From NCBI GenBank assembly GCA_021845865.1, contig JAJZVC010000006.1:19855-83854 (forward strand): 64,000 nt of DNA, written 5' to 3'. How positions within the stretch are numbered: position 1 is the stretch's first letter; every line of letters starts with the position of its first letter. Position numbers and translations under genes: made by a program. The notes below the pieces were generated by a model. The model was not told the DNA's origin, searched no databases, and was given only the letters and a program-made list of their open reading frames with translations. The DNA is from Pseudomonadota bacterium (lineage in GTDB: Bacteria > Pseudomonadota > Gammaproteobacteria > Burkholderiales > UBA9220). This document shows positions 15,788 to 24,600 of this stretch, in pieces.

Positions 15788-15871
15788 GGCTGAGTGAGGC
15801 AATTCTGGTGACATTCACGGCACCAGCAAAATACAATGTTCGCGTTTTGGTTAACGAACCTCCATAGAAAA
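15788..15871. repeat. duplicated regulatory module, copy 2
   Basis: GCTGAGTGAGGCAATTCTGGTGACATTCACGGCACCAGCAAAATACAATGTTCGCGTTTTGGTTAACGAACCTCCATAGA; same orientation as copy 1 at 13478-13561. Confidence 0.75.
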
Positions 15872-15914
15872 TGACGGGGGCGCAGCATGGGACATGCCAG
15901 GGGACAACCGGCTA

Positions 15915-15960
15915 GGTACAGTTTGGTACTATTTGGGACAAATTTGGGTACAATTGGGAC
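15915..15960. repeat. short direct repeats, candidate integrase/excisionase arm-type sites near att
   Basis: TTTGGTAC (15922-15929), TTTGGGAC (15932-15939), TTTGGGTAC (15943-15951), TTGGGAC (15954-15960), spaced ~10-11 bp. Confidence 0.5.
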
Positions 15961-15997
15961 AGCAAAACTGCAGAAATGGCGCGGAGGCCAGAAACGA

Positions 15998-16022
15998 AAA
16001 AACCGGCCAAGTGGCCGGTTTT
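15998..16022. terminator. bidirectional-type terminator hairpin downstream of tRNA
   Basis: AAAACCGGCCAAGTGGCCGGTTTT. Confidence 0.7.
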
Positions 16023-16035
16023 ATTCGGGTTTTAC

Positions 16036-16110
16036 TGGTGGGTGGTACAGGGATTGAACCTGTGACCCCTGCCGTGTGAAGGCAGTGCTCTACCGCTGAG
16101 CTAACCACCC
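16036..16110 (-). tRNA. tRNA-Val (anticodon CAC), 3' CCA encoded
   Basis: Reverse complement GGGTGGTTAGCTCAGCGGTAGAGCACTGCCTTCACACGGCAGGGGTCACAGGTTCAATCCCTGTACCACCCACCA folds as cloverleaf; anticodon loop TTCACAC. Confidence 0.95.
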
Positions 16111-16235
16111 GAAAGGCCGCTATTAAAACACAAGTCGGGGAACCAGGTCAAATTTGAGAAGACTTTCCCGAACCACGGCAACTTTAGGCACAGCCAGCGG
16201 TCCATGCAAACGTTTACGCATCTTGAGGAGAGTAC

Positions 16236-16901
16236 ATGAGCGACCTACGCCTTACCCGAATCTGGGACCTTCCCACGCGACTGTTCCACTGGTGCCTTGT
16301 CCTTCTGGTGGCCGCCGCATGGGGAACAGCCGAACTAGGCGATAACCTGATGGACTACCACAAGCTAGCCGGCTACGGCATCCTGGCCCTGGTGATGTTC
16401 CGATTGGCTTGGGGAATCTGCGGCAGCGAAACCTCGCGCTTCGCCGGCTTCGTTCGCGGCCCAAGGTCCGCCTTGGCTTATCTGCAGGCCGTGAAGCGCG
16501 GCCACGCCTCCCCTTACCCCGGCCACAACCCCCTCGGCGGCTGGATGGTGGCAGCCCTGCTGGCGCTCCTCTTTCTCCAGGCGGGAACCGGTCTATTCGC
16601 CAACGATGACATCATGACCGAGGGCCCCTTGAAGCACTGGGTATCCGACGAGACCAGCAGCCTCCTCACCGGCATCCACGAAACGAATTTCTATGTCTTG
16701 CTCGGCTTGGTGGCCGTCCACGTCAGCGCCATTCTGTTCTATCGCTTTTTCAAGGGCGAGGACCTGGTGCGCCCCATGCTCACCGGCAACAAACCTCTGC
16801 CCCCTGGCACGCCCGAGCCAAAAATGGCGCCGATCTGGCTTGCCGCATTGATTATGGCGGGGAGTTCAGCAACCGTGTGGGGAATCGTCGCTTACCTCTG
16901 A
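16236..16901 (+). CDS. cytochrome b561-type (cytochrome b/b6) membrane protein
   Basis: 221 aa; RIWDLPTRLFHWCLVLLV...DYHKLAGYGILALVMFRLAWGICGSETSRF...; paired TM His residues. Confidence 0.85.
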   Translation: MSDLRLTRIWDLPTRLFHWCLVLLVAAAWGTAELGDNLMDYHKLAGYGILALVMFRLAWGICGSETSRFAGFVRGPRSALAYLQAVKRGHASPYPGHNPLGGWMVAALLALLFLQAGTGLFANDDIMTEGPLKHWVSDETSSLLTGIHETNFYVLLGLVAVHVSAILFYRFFKGEDLVRPMLTGNKPLPPGTPEPKMAPIWLAALIMAGSSATVWGIVAYL

Positions 16902-17141
16902 GCGTTCGCCGTCGAGCCGGACCCAGGAGTTCTCGTTTCTGGCCACCTCGTAGACGACCCAACGGTCAAATTCCTCCAAGGAGCAGGTAAAGCGCTGGCG
17001 CCGGTCAACGCCCGCGAGGACCTTGAAGGTGACATAATCGACGCCGTCGCTCGGCACGCCAAGAACTTGCCGCACAGACCAGTGGCGGCCGAAAATGCCG
17101 TTGCTGTACATGCCGCCGATGCGGAGAGTCGGTTTTTTCAT
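16866..17141 (-). CDS. hypothetical protein (91 aa)
   Basis: MKKPTLRIGGMYSNGIFGRHWSVRQVLGVPSDGVDYVTFKVLAGVDRRQRFTCSLEEFDRWV...; coherent globular composition. Confidence 0.5.
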   Translation of the reverse strand: MKKPTLRIGGMYSNGIFGRHWSVRQVLGVPSDGVDYVTFKVLAGVDRRQRFTCSLEEFDRWVVYEVARNENSWVRLDGERSEVSDDSPHGC

Positions 17142-17197
17142 AAGCCCTCACTCGACACACGCTTCCAGTGTGCGCCATCGCCGCAGAAAAAAAATCA

Positions 17198-17213
17198 CCC
17201 CGCCGGGGCGGGG
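17198..17213 (-). terminator. terminator of 17240..18145
   Basis: CCCCGCCGGGGCGGGG; reverse strand continues TGATTTTTTTT. Confidence 0.65.
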
Positions 17214-17239
17214 CGCGGTACTCCGAAAGGGGTATCCCG

Positions 17240-18133
17240 TTATTCTTCTTTGCCGGTCGCCGTCTGGCGCAGGGCCTTATTAATGGCATCCGGGGAGTCC
17301 ATGATGGACATGAAGCTGTTGCTGCCCATCATGCTCAGGTCGGGAAAGCTGATGGCAATGCGGAAACGGGCATACTCGGCGATCACCTTGTTGTCCACGA
17401 CCAGCATCTCGTAAGGCAGATGGGCCGTCGACTTGAGCTCCTTGAAGTCGATCTTGCTCATGATGAAGGCGTCGTCGGCGTATTTGTCCTTGGTCTTCAT
17501 CGCCACGCCGAACACCGTTTCCTTCTTGCCCGGGACATCCACGCGATAGACCTTGGTGACGCCGAACTTGCCCGCCTTGAGGTTGGCCTCAACCGCTTTC
17601 ACCGCTTCGTCATAGCTGCCGTATTCGGCCAGGGTTTTCGGCTCGTCGAAATACTCCATGCCGATGGTGTAGTGGTACTTGCGCAGGCTGCGGGGCGACA
17701 GGCCACGGGCACCGAAATCCTCCTGCTTGCCGAGGGCCTTTTCCAGCGCCGTCTCGACCCCCTTGAGATCGCCCTTCATGCGGTAGGCATTGGCCATGTA
17801 TTCCGGATTGGTATAGGACACCTGAATTTCGTCCTTCACCTTGGTCACCGCCACCCGCTGGACCGCGCCGAAGCCCCCCATTTCCGATTGGGCGGCATTG
17901 TTCTTCAATTCGTTGTTGGTCACCGCGATCACCACGGCATTGGGATAGGGCGAGTAGCTGCCCACCACGGTAAAGCCGTTGGCGGTCAGCGCCGCCTTGG
18001 CGGCATCCACCTTCTCCTGAACCGTTCCCGGCCCCTTCGAGGCCAGCACGAAAGGCTTGAGGCCATCGTCGGCCAGGGCGCTCGCGGCAAAAAACAATGA
18101 TACCGCTGCAATACATGCTTTCATAAAACGCAT
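17240..18133 (-). CDS. secreted periplasmic protein (DUF302-like, uncertain)
   Basis: MRFMKACIAAVSLFFAASALADDGLKPFVLASKGPGTVQEKVDAAKAALTANGFTVVGSYSPYPNAVVIAVTNNELK...; signal peptide. Confidence 0.6.
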   Translation of the reverse strand: MRFMKACIAAVSLFFAASALADDGLKPFVLASKGPGTVQEKVDAAKAALTANGFTVVGSYSPYPNAVVIAVTNNELKNNAAQSEMGGFGAVQRVAVTKVKDEIQVSYTNPEYMANAYRMKGDLKGVETALEKALGKQEDFGARGLSPRSLRKYHYTIGMEYFDEPKTLAEYGSYDEAVKAVEANLKAGKFGVTKVYRVDVPGKKETVFGVAMKTKDKYADDAFIMSKIDFKELKSTAHLPYEMLVVDNKVIAEYARFRIAISFPDLSMMGSNSFMSIMDSPDAINKALRQTATGKEE

Positions 18134-18171
18134 AGTATCCTCCATCTCATTAGGGGTTTTATCGTTGCTAA

Positions 18172-18201
18172 AACAAAGGCCGGGATTTCCCGGCCTTTGT
18201 T
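18172..18201 (-). terminator. terminator downstream of fadL-like gene
   Basis: AACAAAGGCCGGGA-TT-TCCCGGCCTTTGTT perfect hairpin. Confidence 0.75.
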
Positions 18202-18228
18202 AGTAGGGCTACCGCTCAGACGGTATAG

Positions 18229-19575
18229 TTAGAACTTCTTGCCGTAGGCGATACCGAGAGAGTCCTGGTACATCTTGATGGTTTCGGTGCCAGCGTTAGC
18301 AGCTCCCAGCCAGCCGGTAAACAAGCTGGCTCCCTGCACGCTGTTCTCCTTAGCATGCATGTAGGACATAGTAATTTCGGACTGTTTGTCCAGGTTATAA
18401 GTAAAGCCAAGAGTATAGTGGTCAGTCACAACACCGGGAGCAATGATGTTGAAGGTCACATCGCGGGACTGAATCGGGTTGTCACTATGGCTATAGCCAG
18501 CACGCAAAGTCAGCTTGTCGCTGTAAGCATGCTCAACACCGAACTTCCACACATCCACGCTACCCCAGCCGAAGCCGCGACCATTGTCCCCACCCAGGGT
18601 ACCACCGATGGTCAAGCCACCATTAGTGCTGGGGTTGGCAATAGACTTCACGCCACTGTAATTGATTCTCTGGTAGTCCACCGCCACAGTAGTCTTAGGA
18701 GTAGCCTTAATTGCGATGCCCAGGTTCCAGTTTTCAGGCATATCAAAGGCACCCTGTTCAGCAAACAGTTCCTTGTATTTATCGAACTTGCTCATGGCGA
18801 TTTTGGAAGAATAGGCCGCACCGATAGAAATCTTATCGGTAAGTTGGCCGTAGTAACCGATGCGAACCCCCCAGCCGGTTGCACTATCGTAACCAACGTT
18901 AGTCAGGTTATTCGTCGTACCAGAGGAAGTATAGCCAACAAAACCTTGCAGACCTTCAGCTTTGAAGCGCTGATAACCAAAGAGAGGGGACACACCAATG
19001 GAGTGTCGTTCGTTTACTTTGTACGCCAAGGTGGGAGCAATAACCAGTTGCATCAAGTCAACACCAAGCTTGCCGCTACCGCAAAGCAAGTTGTAGGGAG
19101 AACCCGCAGCACCCGCAGAGTTAAAGCCTGCGCAAGCCGGAGAAGTGGCAACCGTAGTTTGCCCACCAGGATAATCAGTATTCATACCGCCATTGCCATA
19201 TACCGTCACGCCAAGAGACATCTTGGAAGAAAGCATCCGGTTGTAACCAAACTCAGGAACCAAGAAGTCGTTGCTACCGCTATCAGCAGAAGCATTTGCA
19301 AGAGAGCCCGCGCCGGGGGTTACACCGTCACGCTTTGCACTACGAATCGGACGGAACCAATCCACGCCGATATCAAACCGGTCACCAGCAAAAACCATGG
19401 TAGCGGGGTTGTTGGCACCACCAAAGGCATCGTCAGCCATCGCCGTTGCAGCGCCAGCCATACCCTTGGCTTTCATGCCGTAACCATGGGAGAAGTAACC
19501 GTTGGTTGCCGAAGCGACACCAGGCAGAATCAGGCCGGAAACGGCGAGAGCCATTGCAAGTTTCTTGAATTTCAT
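18229..19575 (-). CDS. FadL/OmpP1-family outer membrane transporter
   Basis: SGLILPGVASATNGYFSHGYGMKAKGMAGAATAMADDAFGGANNPATMVFAGDRFDIGVDWFRP is the characteristic FadL N-terminus. Confidence 0.92.
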   Translation of the reverse strand: MKFKKLAMALAVSGLILPGVASATNGYFSHGYGMKAKGMAGAATAMADDAFGGANNPATMVFAGDRFDIGVDWFRPIRSAKRDGVTPGAGSLANASADSGSNDFLVPEFGYNRMLSSKMSLGVTVYGNGGMNTDYPGGQTTVATSPACAGFNSAGAAGSPYNLLCGSGKLGVDLMQLVIAPTLAYKVNERHSIGVSPLFGYQRFKAEGLQGFVGYTSSGTTNNLTNVGYDSATGWGVRIGYYGQLTDKISIGAAYSSKIAMSKFDKYKELFAEQGAFDMPENWNLGIAIKATPKTTVAVDYQRINYSGVKSIANPSTNGGLTIGGTLGGDNGRGFGWGSVDVWKFGVEHAYSDKLTLRAGYSHSDNPIQSRDVTFNIIAPGVVTDHYTLGFTYNLDKQSEITMSYMHAKENSVQGASLFTGWLGAANAGTETIKMYQDSLGIAYGKKF

Positions 19576-19769
19576 GGATGTAGTTCCTCCACTGAACGGG
19601 TGTTAAGAAAAAGGTGTTATGTGTTTTTACTTACTTGTGGAGCCATCTTACCGGCTCAAGAAACCCGTTGAAGGGTTTCCTAGCGTTTTTATCCAATTTT
19701 ATTTTTGGAACGTGTACAAGTGTATCATCCTCGCAACACATTGAAAATTATAAAGTTTATTAGTCTATT

Positions 19770-20882
19770 CTAATATTCTATATTCGCCTGCCTCAACACG
19801 GTCACCACGTCTTCCGCCGCCAGGGAAAACGGGTAGGAACGGATATCCGACGGCATGGAATCGCCGTAGGGGCGGTTGCAGGCCGAAACATCCGGCGCTC
19901 CGCTGCCGGGACAACCGGAGGTCTGAAAGGGTTTGCCGGAATGGAGATAGGCCTCCAGTTCTTCCCTGCATACGCCGAAATCCGTCAGGCGGCCTTTCCC
20001 ATCGAAAACCATCTTCTCGAATCGCCCGCCCGCGTAATCGATCAGGTAACGCCCGAGCTGTACCCGGCGCCACTGTCCCTGTTCGACCGCCGGCCAGTCT
20101 TCCATCATGGAACCCCGTTCGGGGAAAAAGGCGAACAGGTGGCTGCGCCCCCCCATGTCGCGGATACGCTGCACCAGCCGCAACATCTCCTGCTCCGTCT
20201 CGCCCATGCCGCAGATGAGATGCACCCCGAAACGCTCCGGGCCAAAAATCTCCGCCGCCCAGCCGATGGCACGCCAGTAATGCGACCATTCGTGAGGGCT
20301 CTTGACCGCGGCGCCACGGGTGCGCTCGAACACTTCGGGCGTCGCGGCGTCAAGGGCGACGGTAAAAATCTCCGCCCCGCGCCGTTTCAACGCCTCCAGG
20401 TCCCGCCGCTCCATGGTGGTGGGATTGGACAGGATGGAAACGGGAATATGGGGCAGCGCTTTCACCCATTGCTCCAACAGCAACAGCGTATCGTCGCCGG
20501 AACGGGGATGGGTGATCATGGAAATGCACATGCGCTGGAAGCGGCCCTTGTCGTCGCCTCGCCGCACGCGGTCGATGATTTCCTGATAGCGCGCGGTGGG
20601 CCAATCCACGCGGATGAAGTTGCGGGCGTTGAATTCCCGGTCTTCCTCGCGATGCCGGGCCAAGCCGCAATACGCGCAGTTGGCCCGGCAGCCCTCGGGG
20701 TAGGTCACCAGCAGGTTGAGGCAGTGGGTGCAATCGACGCGATACATCCGCCCCGGCATCAAGCCCAGGGTAATAGCCGCCGCCGTGGAAAGCTGGACGT
20801 AGTCGGGCGAGGTCATTTCCTTGCCCGTCTTGCCCTGGGAAGGATGGTAAAAGCTGATGGCTTGCTCCACGTAATCGTTCAT
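19770..20882 (-). CDS. radical SAM protein, BioB-like, of lipoate-assembly type (LipS1/LipS2 candidate)
   Basis: YRVDCTHCLNLLVTYPEGCRANCAYCGLARHREE (CxxxxxxCxxC-type cluster); last gene of lbpA cassette; start overlaps upstream stop. Confidence 0.75.
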   Translation of the reverse strand: MNDYVEQAISFYHPSQGKTGKEMTSPDYVQLSTAAAITLGLMPGRMYRVDCTHCLNLLVTYPEGCRANCAYCGLARHREEDREFNARNFIRVDWPTARYQEIIDRVRRGDDKGRFQRMCISMITHPRSGDDTLLLLEQWVKALPHIPVSILSNPTTMERRDLEALKRRGAEIFTVALDAATPEVFERTRGAAVKSPHEWSHYWRAIGWAAEIFGPERFGVHLICGMGETEQEMLRLVQRIRDMGGRSHLFAFFPERGSMMEDWPAVEQGQWRRVQLGRYLIDYAGGRFEKMVFDGKGRLTDFGVCREELEAYLHSGKPFQTSGCPGSGAPDVSACNRPYGDSMPSDIRSYPFSLAAEDVVTVLRQANIEY

Positions 20883-21928
20883 CCCGTCCTCTCCTCCCAG
20901 TACTCGCGGAAAGCCACCCACGAGCGACGCATCGCCCCATCGCCCGGCCCCTGCGCCTCTCGCCGGCGCCGGACCGCCCTTGCCAACGAAGCGCCAAAGA
21001 GCTCCCGCACCTCGCCGGCGTAATCCCTCAGCGCCCCTTCCCGTCCGGAAAGCCGCATTACCGCCGCCTTTCCGGCCAGCTCTCCCGACACCACGGCAGG
21101 GTGGATGCCCGCGCCGGTCACCGGGTGCGTCAATCCCGCCGCATCCCCGGCGAACAGGACATTTCCAACCACCAGCTCCGGCCGCGGCCCGCCAACGGGA
21201 ATCGCGCCACCGCTCCGCAGCAGCACCGTCCCGCCAACGCGCCCCTCCTCGGACATCCGCTGATGCAACGCGCGCAAAAGCTCGCCGAGCCGCCCCGCCG
21301 CCCGGCGCTCGACGCCGATACCCAGGTTGGCCCTCTCGCCCCTAGGAAATAGCCACGCATAACCGCCGGGGTAGTCGCCCGACAAAAACACCTCGGTCCA
21401 GTTCATTTTCTTGATCAGCGGAACGACGATTTGCCGAGCCAAAACGACATCCAGCCGGGTCAGGCCAATGGCTGCGGCCACGGGAGAAGCGGGGCCGTCG
21501 GCGGCAATCAGCACGCGGTAAGCGACCGTTTTTTCCCCGCCGCCGTCCCGGCAATACGCCAGGGCATTTTCCCGATCCAGGCCGAGGAAACGGCACCCCG
21601 TCAGCACTTCGGCGCCTGCCTCTTGCGCGGCCCGAGCCAGGCCCGCGTCGAAGCGCTCCCGGTCGATCATGAGGCCAGGAAAAGCATTCTCCGTCTCGGC
21701 GCCCGAAGGCAGAACGGTTCGCATGCCATGCACCCGCTGAATCTCGGCGCCGGTTCGCTGCGCCATTGCCCCCAGGGAAAGGGGAACATATTCGGCGCAC
21801 TGCACGGGGCGGCCGATATTTTGCCGCCGTTCCACGGCCAGCACCCGCAGCCCCGCCCGAGCCGCCGCAAGCGCCGCGGCGCCGCCGGCCGGACCGAGGC
21901 CGACAATCAGGACGTCACAGCGTTCCAT
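20879..21928 (-). CDS. lipT: FAD-dependent geranylgeranyl-reductase-family protein (LipT candidate)
   Basis: MERCDVLIVGLGPAGGAAALAAARAGLRVLAVERRQNIGRPVQCAEYVP...VGNVLFAGDAAGLTHPVTGAGI; position in cassette. Confidence 0.7.
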   Translation of the reverse strand: MERCDVLIVGLGPAGGAAALAAARAGLRVLAVERRQNIGRPVQCAEYVPLSLGAMAQRTGAEIQRVHGMRTVLPSGAETENAFPGLMIDRERFDAGLARAAQEAGAEVLTGCRFLGLDRENALAYCRDGGGEKTVAYRVLIAADGPASPVAAAIGLTRLDVVLARQIVVPLIKKMNWTEVFLSGDYPGGYAWLFPRGERANLGIGVERRAAGRLGELLRALHQRMSEEGRVGGTVLLRSGGAIPVGGPRPELVVGNVLFAGDAAGLTHPVTGAGIHPAVVSGELAGKAAVMRLSGREGALRDYAGEVRELFGASLARAVRRRREAQGPGDGAMRRSWVAFREYWEERTG

Positions 21929-22976
21929 CCAGCGCCCGCCTTATCACATCGATCATTTCATCCGCCGACAAGGACAAGGCATCGGCAGGATAATCCGCCA
22001 GAAAGCGTCTGATTTTTTCCTCTGCTTCGGGAAGTGGAACGTTTTTCAACAGCGCCTCCAGGTCGTTGATCAGGCGCGACGGCGCGGCGAAGAAGTCACC
22101 GGTGAACCATACCTGCTTGATCAGCCGCGAGCGGCGGTCGTAGGCCAGCGCCACCCGCAGCAGCCCGCCGGCAAACTTGCCCATGGCTTCCAGCAAGGGG
22201 GCGTCGTGGCGTGGCGTTGCCACCAGGTGAAGCCATTCTTCGCCAGCCATTTCCCGCAGCGCTCTGCGGTACCGCTCCATCACCGTCCCGGGCAGTTCCG
22301 CCGGGACGAACTCCACGCCGAAAGCGGCGCCGAAAGCTTCGGCCAAGGCCGCCTGAACCCGTCCCAAGGGCGGCGCCTCCCCAAGCAACCGCCGGAGACT
22401 GGTCACCCGTTCCCTGGCCGAAGCAACCGCCTTATCCCGGAGCTTTTCCGCGGGGATGCGCAATATCCTCAGCATTTTTTCCACATCGAAGTCCAGCAGC
22501 AGCGTCCCCTGGTACATCAGCGCCCTTCCTTCCCACGCCCCGCCGGTGCCGGAAATTTTTCTTCCTTCCACTTCGATGTCGTTGCGGGGACGGAAACGGG
22601 CATCCACCCCAAGGGAACGGATGCCTGCCGCCGCCGCCTCGCAGACAAGACGCGAAACCCGGTCCCGGTCCACCGAAGGAAAAACGTCCCGCGACAGGAA
22701 CAACTCCCATCCCAGCTGGCCCTCGTCGAAATATATCGCGCCGCCGCCAGTAATCCGGCGCTGCGCCTGGATGCCGAGGGCGGCGCAGAAATCCAGGTCG
22801 AGCTCCTGTTCCAGGCTCTGGTGGCAGCCCACCAAGGCGGAGGGCGTAAAACGCAAAAAGCGCAGCGTATTGCCGATTTCTCCTGCTTCGCGGGCTTCCA
22901 GAAGCGCCCGGTCGTAAGCCAGGTTCTCGGTCGCGCCGCGCAGGCCGGTATCCACCACCTCCCACCGGGGTTTCAC
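21915..22976 (-). CDS. lipoate-protein ligase A family (sLpl(AB)-type)
   Basis: NTLRFLRFTPSALVGCHQSLEQELDLDFCAALGIQAQRRITGGGAIYFDEGQLGWELFLS, LplA-family RRxTGGGAxxxD motif, plus C-terminal accessory domain. Confidence 0.85.
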   Translation of the reverse strand: MKPRWEVVDTGLRGATENLAYDRALLEAREAGEIGNTLRFLRFTPSALVGCHQSLEQELDLDFCAALGIQAQRRITGGGAIYFDEGQLGWELFLSRDVFPSVDRDRVSRLVCEAAAAGIRSLGVDARFRPRNDIEVEGRKISGTGGAWEGRALMYQGTLLLDFDVEKMLRILRIPAEKLRDKAVASARERVTSLRRLLGEAPPLGRVQAALAEAFGAAFGVEFVPAELPGTVMERYRRALREMAGEEWLHLVATPRHDAPLLEAMGKFAGGLLRVALAYDRRSRLIKQVWFTGDFFAAPSRLINDLEALLKNVPLPEAEEKIRRFLADYPADALSLSADEMIDVIRRALDGTL

Positions 22977-24055
22977 CGTCCCTCCGCAAACCGCCGCAAG
23001 GGCATCGGAACAGCGGGCGTCTCGCCGGCGAAGACGCTTTCAAGGAGTTCGCCGCTCCCCACGGAACAGCAGCCGGCGCTCAGCCGCGCCTCCCGCCCTG
23101 TTTTGCGCGCAAGCTCGACCGTGCCTTCCGCCGGATGGGCGATGCCATCCAAGCCAGCCATCACCCCGTAGGCGTCAATTTCCGCCTTGACCTTCCCCGC
23201 CGGACGCGCGCATCCAAGCAGCAGGGGAACGCCCGGCAGCAGACCACGGGCGTCAAGGAAAAAACCGCCCACTTCACGGCTTTCCGGCACCCGGAACGGG
23301 CGGGAAGGCGAAGCATAATAAGGCATCGCCACGACGAGAACCGTTGCCGCCGGGGCATAGGGCGCGATCATCTCCAGGGCCCGCCATTCGCCCAGCAAGC
23401 GTCCGTAATGGAGACCGATCACCACATGGGGCACCACCCGCATCCCGGTTGCGGCCAAATGCGCCAGCGAGGCTTCGAAATCGGCCACGGCGCGTTTCAG
23501 GTGATAGACCCGGGTGACGGTATCCTGGGCCCCGATAATGTCCAGCATGGCCACATCGACGCCGCTTCCCGCGAGCCCTTGGGCGGCATGCCGGTCCACC
23601 AGGCCCGTATGGGCGGCAATGCGAAAATGGGGAAAAGCGTCCTTGATGCGCCGAATGACGGGCAAGTAGGGCTCGTACACGACTTCGTTGCGGGAATTGG
23701 AGCCGCCCGTCAGCAGCATCCCGCCGACACCCCGCCGCGCCAAGCCGGACGCGGCTTGCCATAAAGCCTCGGGCGTGGTCGCCGGCCGCATGGGCTTGAG
23801 TATCTCGGCCCGGCAGTGGTCGCAGTTCAGCGCGCACTCGGCCCCGGTGACGGATATGGCGGGCCACGCCGCCTGACTGCAGGAGGGAAGCTCAGGCGAG
23901 GAATAGGTTTTAAAACCGGGAAGATGGAATGTGATGGCAGATGGGCCGCCTGATTGGGCCTGCAGCTCCCGTACCAGCCGCCCGTCGAGACGAAGGTCGG
24001 CCATGGCCTCGATGCTGGCAGCTGTCGCTAGCCAGTCAGCAGCCGCCGAAGCCAT
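22973..24055 (-). CDS. radical SAM protein of lipoate-assembly type (LipS1/LipS2 candidate)
   Basis: VTGAECALNCDHCRAEILKPM (CxxxCxxC); directly downstream of lbpA. Confidence 0.75.
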   Translation of the reverse strand: MASAAADWLATAASIEAMADLRLDGRLVRELQAQSGGPSAITFHLPGFKTYSSPELPSCSQAAWPAISVTGAECALNCDHCRAEILKPMRPATTPEALWQAASGLARRGVGGMLLTGGSNSRNEVVYEPYLPVIRRIKDAFPHFRIAAHTGLVDRHAAQGLAGSGVDVAMLDIIGAQDTVTRVYHLKRAVADFEASLAHLAATGMRVVPHVVIGLHYGRLLGEWRALEMIAPYAPAATVLVVAMPYYASPSRPFRVPESREVGGFFLDARGLLPGVPLLLGCARPAGKVKAEIDAYGVMAGLDGIAHPAEGTVELARKTGREARLSAGCCSVGSGELLESVFAGETPAVPMPLRRFAEGR

Positions 24056-24473
24056 CCTCGTTCATCTTGGCTTCAAAGGCGGCGGCGATCGCCTCGCCGC
24101 TGACCAAAAACCCGGCCTCCCCTTCCCAGTCCATCGGCTTGATGCGCAGCAGCCAGCCCGCTCCATAGGGGTCCGCGTTGATGATGCCGGGATCGTCGAA
24201 CAGCGCTTCATTCACGGCAACGATTTCCCCACCCACGGGAGCCTTGACCGGACCGACCCATTTTCCGGACTCCACCGTGCTCAATGAACGCTTGCGCTCG
24301 ACGATCTTGCCCACCTTCTTGGGGGTGAAGGCGACGATCTGGCCGGAAAGGGAGCAGGCATAGGCGGTCATGCCCACCACCAGCGTGCCGTCCGCCTCCC
24401 TTCTGGCCCAAACGTTGTCCTCCACCTCGTAATAGAGGTCGTCAGGCAACTCGCAGCCGCGCACATTCGCCAT
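24036..24473 (-). CDS. lbpA: GcvH-like lipoate-binding protein LbpA
   Basis: GcvH-like fold with lipoylation motif RSLSTVESGKWVGPVKAPVGGEIVAVNE; immediately followed by lipoate-assembly genes rather than gcvT/gcvP. Confidence 0.8.
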   Translation of the reverse strand: MANVRGCELPDDLYYEVEDNVWARREADGTLVVGMTAYACSLSGQIVAFTPKKVGKIVERKRSLSTVESGKWVGPVKAPVGGEIVAVNEALFDDPGIINADPYGAGWLLRIKPMDWEGEAGFLVSGEAIAAAFEAKMNEDGFGGC

Positions 24474-24554
24474 GCCTACTCCCGAAATCCCTTCATTTCC
24501 GGCCCATTGTCACGATAGGGCCGTCCGCTGTCAAACACGTCAGATGAGGAAAAA

Positions 24555-24581
24555 AAATGGCAACCGCAAGGGTTGCCATTT
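24555..24581 (-). terminator. intrinsic terminator between dsrE2 and lbpA
   Basis: AAATGGCAACC-gcaa-GGGTTGCCATTT; reverse strand continues with T-run. Confidence 0.8.
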
Positions 24582-24600
24582 TTGACGACATTGGCCGTGT

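Noticed and set aside
1-16000. Transposase/IS element within the conjugative arm
   Set aside because: No ORF with transposase or integrase motifs recognized in the window; integrase presumably outside
15894-16079. 61-aa ORF ending VGGTGIEPVTPAV
   Set aside because: C-terminus is the antisense translation of the tRNA-Val gene, a well-known artefact near tRNA integration sites
18355-19671. 438-aa plus-strand ORF opposite the FadL-like gene
   Set aside because: Antisense shadow of a clear FadL-family protein
24036-24473. Glycine cleavage system H protein
   Set aside because: Neighbouring genes are lipoate assembly and sulfur-transfer genes rather than gcvT/gcvP; LbpA is the better call
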